Source of the DNA: an uncultured Pseudomonas sp.
GTDB taxonomy: Bacteria > Pseudomonadota > Gammaproteobacteria > Pseudomonadales > Pseudomonadaceae
DNA length: 26,785 nt
NCBI RefSeq assembly: GCF_946885885.1
Contig: NZ_CAMPHN010000052.1
Location: forward strand, 1 to 26,785
Direction: 5' to 3'
In this document: positions 24,603-26,785 of the stretch, piece after piece
How the letters are laid out: every line of letters begins with the position of its first letter
Position numbering within the stretch: position 1 is the first letter of the stretch
Notes under the pieces: generated by a model
What the model was told of the DNA's origin: nothing
What the model saw: the letters and a program-made list of their open reading frames with translations, nothing else
Databases searched by the model: none
Made by a program: the position numbers and the translations under genes

Positions 24603-26585
24603 TTATTCGCCGCCGCTCTGACTCCAAACACCGCTTGGCAGGCTGACCACCTTGCCCTGACGTTGGATAGGCGCGGGTCGGCGCATGGCGCGGAGCATTT
24701 CGTTGGCCTGGGCCAGTTGCTGTTCCAGCTCGGCGCAGTAGCGCGCCAGTTGCTGGCTGCGTTGGCGGGTTTGCTGGGTTTCCTGGGCCAGGGCCTTGAG
24801 CCGCAGCATGTGGGTCTCGAGCAGCTGTTTGTGCTCGAGGCTGTGCTGCATCAGCGGCAGCAAGGTGCTGTTGGCCCATTGCTCGGCCTCCACGCGCAGG
24901 CGTTGATGCAGGCCGATCACTTCCTGCACCAGGGTGGCGAAGAAGCGCCGGGTCACCGCGCGTTGTTCGGTGAACAGGGTTTTCACATGCAGGCGGAACT
25001 GGTCCGCTTTGTTGCGCAGTTGGAGCAGTTCGCGCATATAACGGTCGGCATTGAACTGCGGCGCATCGATGCCCTGCAGCGGATTTTCCTCGTTATGTCG
25101 GCGATAGACGGCGGCGACCATTTTATTGGCCATCTCGGCTTCCTGGCCGAGGTGGTGCAAGTCGTCTTCCAGCGAGTTGAAAAAGTGCAGGATGGCCTGA
25201 TTGATGCCGACCGTGGTCCAGCTGTCGCTGAGGTTCTTGCGCACTTTGTCCAGATGCTTTTGCAGGCATTCGGGGCGGGTGCGCGCGCGCAGCGGTTCGG
25301 CCTGACGGGCCAGCAGGCGTTGGTTACTCTTCAGCCCGAGCAGGCGTTTATGGTGCTGGTTGTGATCTTCCTTGGTCTTGGCGGTCAGTTCGAACAGTAG
25401 CTGGCCCTTGTCGTGCTGGTGGTTGCTGAGCAGCGCCTGCTGCTCGTTGACCTTCTGCAGGCGCAGGCTGAGCACGTGTTGACTGTTTTGCAGCAGGGTC
25501 AGCACCTGGTTGACCACGCTGTCTTCGATCAGCCGTTCCTTCTGGGTGACGATGCGCTCGCAGAGCAGGTCTTCCAGGTTGCTCATCTGGCTACGAATCA
25601 ATAGATCCTGATCTTTGCGCACCTTGGCCAGCAAGGCCTGCTTGGCCGACAGCGGCAGCACGTCTTCGGGTTTGATGCCGAGCTGCTTGGCGGTGGTGCG
25701 TTGAATGCGCTGGATGGCGTTCTGCACGAAGGCTTCGCCGGCCAGGTCGTCCCAGAGCACGTCGATCTTGTTCAGCACGGCGAACAGGCTGGTCTGGCTG
25801 TCTTCCGCGAGGTGGCGGATGTGCTGCTGCCAGATCTCCATGTCGCTGGCGGTGATTCCGGCGTCGGCGGACAGCATGAAGATGATCGCCTGGGCGTTGG
25901 GCAGCATCGACAGGGTCAGTTCGGGCTCGCTGCCCAAGGCATTCAGGCCGGGCGTGTCGAGAATGCGCAGGCCCTGGCGTAGCAGCGGGTGGTCGAAGTT
26001 GACCATGGCGTGGCGCCAGGCCGGTACCAAGACCTGGCCGGGTTTTCCGGCGCTTTCCAGCATGTCCGGGTGGAAGCCCAGTTGAATGGCCTGCTCCACC
26101 GGCATCGATTTGCTTTTCGCCACCTGGGTGAAGGCCTGGACCATATTGTCCGGGTCGCTGAGATCCAGGGGGATACTCACCCAGTGCCGCGGAATGCGTT
26201 TGAACTGCGCGACGCTGGCTTCGGCGACGCGGGTTTCGATCGGCAGCAAGCGGATATAGGAGCGTTCCGAGCGCGGGTCGAAGAACAGCTCGGTAGGGCA
26301 CATGGTGGTGCGTCCGGCTTGCGAGGGCAGCATGCGCTGGCCGTACTCGGAGAAGAACAGGCTATTGATCAGTTCGGTCTTGCCGCGGGAAAACTCACCG
26401 ACGAAGGCCAGGGTGATGTGGTCGGTGCGCAACAGTTTGAGCGCACGTTCGAGCTTGGCCTCCACCGCTTCCGAGTTGAGGCGGTTGTTCACCAGCCAGC
26501 TGCGGTAGCGGGTGATCTGGCGCATCAGCTCGCGCTTCCAGGCGACGTAGATATCGACCTGTTGACTCAGACGTTGCATGCTCAT
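24603..26585 (-). CDS. Dynamin-like large GTPase
   Basis: The 660-residue product has an N-terminal helical segment and a dynamin-family GTPase domain with P-loop GEFSRGKT (residues 63-70), a switch threonine region (SQAGRTTMCPTEL), DTPGL (210-214) and NKID (272-275). A long helical stalk with coiled-coil stretches follows (about 380-640), ending in a basic, Gln-rich tail. Bacterial dynamin-like proteins remodel or protect membranes, and some take part in phage defence or chromosome and vesicle processes; the role of this one cannot be read from sequence. No transmembrane segment is visible, so membrane contact would be peripheral. The ATG at 26585 follows aggaagaccagg; an ATG two codons later is possible. 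A sigma-70-like promoter lies about 140 bp upstream. Confidence 0.88.
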   Translation of the reverse strand: MSMQRLSQQVDIYVAWKRELMRQITRYRSWLVNNRLNSEAVEAKLERALKLLRTDHITLAFVGEFSRGKTELINSLFFSEYGQRMLPSQAGRTTMCPTELFFDPRSERSYIRLLPIETRVAEASVAQFKRIPRHWVSIPLDLSDPDNMVQAFTQVAKSKSMPVEQAIQLGFHPDMLESAGKPGQVLVPAWRHAMVNFDHPLLRQGLRILDTPGLNALGSEPELTLSMLPNAQAIIFMLSADAGITASDMEIWQQHIRHLAEDSQTSLFAVLNKIDVLWDDLAGEAFVQNAIQRIQRTTAKQLGIKPEDVLPLSAKQALLAKVRKDQDLLIRSQMSNLEDLLCERIVTQKERLIEDSVVNQVLTLLQNSQHVLSLRLQKVNEQQALLSNHQHDKGQLLFELTAKTKEDHNQHHKRLLGLKSNQRLLARQAEPLRARTRPECLQKHLDKVRKNLSDSWTTVGINQAILHFFNSLEDDLHHLGQEAEMANKMVAAVYRRHNEENPLQGIDAPQFNADRYMRELLQLRNKADQFRLHVKTLFTEQRAVTRRFFATLVQEVIGLHQRLRVEAEQWANSTLLPLMQHSLEHKQLLETHMLRLKALAQETQQTRQRSQQLARYCAELEQQLAQANEMLRAMRRPAPIQRQGKVVSLPSGVWSQSGGE

Positions 26586-26722
26586 CCTGGTCTTCCTTTT
26601 GGGCGGCGCTTCCGTGTGCAAAACCTTCTTCGGGTTTTCGCGGATTCGGCAGTATGCGACAGAGGGCGCGGTGCTGGCCATACATCGTCAAAGCCAGTAA
26701 CCGTGCGTTCTGCAACCTCCGC

Positions 26723-26750
26723 ATTATGGGGCTATTGACAATGCCGTCAA
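26723..26750 (-). promoter_or_regulatory. Sigma-70-like promoter of the dynamin-like gene
   Basis: On the minus strand TTGACG (26745-26750) and CATAAT (26723-26728) are separated by 16 bp, upstream of the dynamin-like gene. The implied leader is about 130 nt. The -35 box forms one arm of the palindrome at 26735-26750. Confidence 0.5.
26735..26750. promoter_or_regulatory. Palindrome TTGAC-N6-GTCAA overlapping a promoter
   Basis: A perfect 5+5 bp inverted repeat with a 6-bp spacer overlaps the -35 of the promoter facing the dynamin-like gene. On the plus strand it also includes a perfect TTGACA. The same arms and spacing occur at 1876-1891. An operator is plausible; the regulator is unknown. 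Confidence 0.35.
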
Positions 26751-26785
26751 TTGGCCTGCATCACAGTCCCGCCTTAAGGTCGGTC

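Noticed and set aside
24343..24879. Long version (178 codons) of the putative antitoxin
   Set aside because: The upstream two thirds run through the end of the dynamin-like gene in another frame and have a low-complexity Ala/Pro/Gln composition; the ATG at 24537 has its own ribosome site and promoter.

Overview
The window reads as chromosomal DNA of a high-GC gammaproteobacterium, most likely Pseudomonas or a close relative. The evidence is gene content and order: a hypothetical gene, mtgA, a DUF423 gene, thiS, thiG and trmB at the left, and hemW, rdgB, a DUF4426 gene, metW and metX at the right. From memory, these two blocks lie only a few genes apart in P. aeruginosa. Here about 16 kb of accessory material separates them. 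No tRNA, rRNA, CRISPR array or intact insertion sequence was found.

Left core block (1-3753): a membrane-anchored hypothetical protein converges on the peptidoglycan glycosyltransferase gene mtgA. A DUF423 membrane protein gene diverges from mtgA. Then comes a compact thiS-thiG-trmB operon for thiazole synthesis and tRNA m7G46 methylation.

Accessory block (3754-19612): (a) an exported DUF1329 protein with its own terminator; (b) a complete histidine-utilisation operon, hutI-hutG-hutU-hutH-hutC, with a HutG of the arginase-fold formimidoylglutamase type and two identical HutC-like operators upstream; (c) on the minus strand, an isolated type II secretion pair, gspD then gspC, followed by a DUF3392 membrane protein gene; the secretin carries an unusual C-terminal tail ending in a SPOR-like domain; (d) a gene-poor, AT-richer kilobase with broken reading frames; (e) a large lipoprotein polysaccharide lyase with alginate-lyase-type, concanavalin-like, fibronectin III and F5/8C (CBM32-like) regions. 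Structured palindromic repeats of one family (5360-5524, 12064-12146, 19332-19494) lie at the seams between these modules.

Right core block (19613-23647, minus strand): metX-metW-DUF4426-rdgB-hemW is a tight operon covering methionine precursor synthesis, nucleotide-pool sanitation and a radical-SAM haem chaperone. Upstream of it lie a zeta-toxin-like P-loop kinase gene with a small overlapping partner gene, resembling a toxin-antitoxin module, and then a dynamin-like large GTPase with its own promoter.

The best candidate for something undescribed is the GspD secretin ending in a SPOR-like domain, encoded with a short GspC and without the rest of a type II system, and divergent from a large lipoprotein lyase. 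The zeta-like toxin with a 64-residue partner unlike the classical epsilon antitoxin is second.
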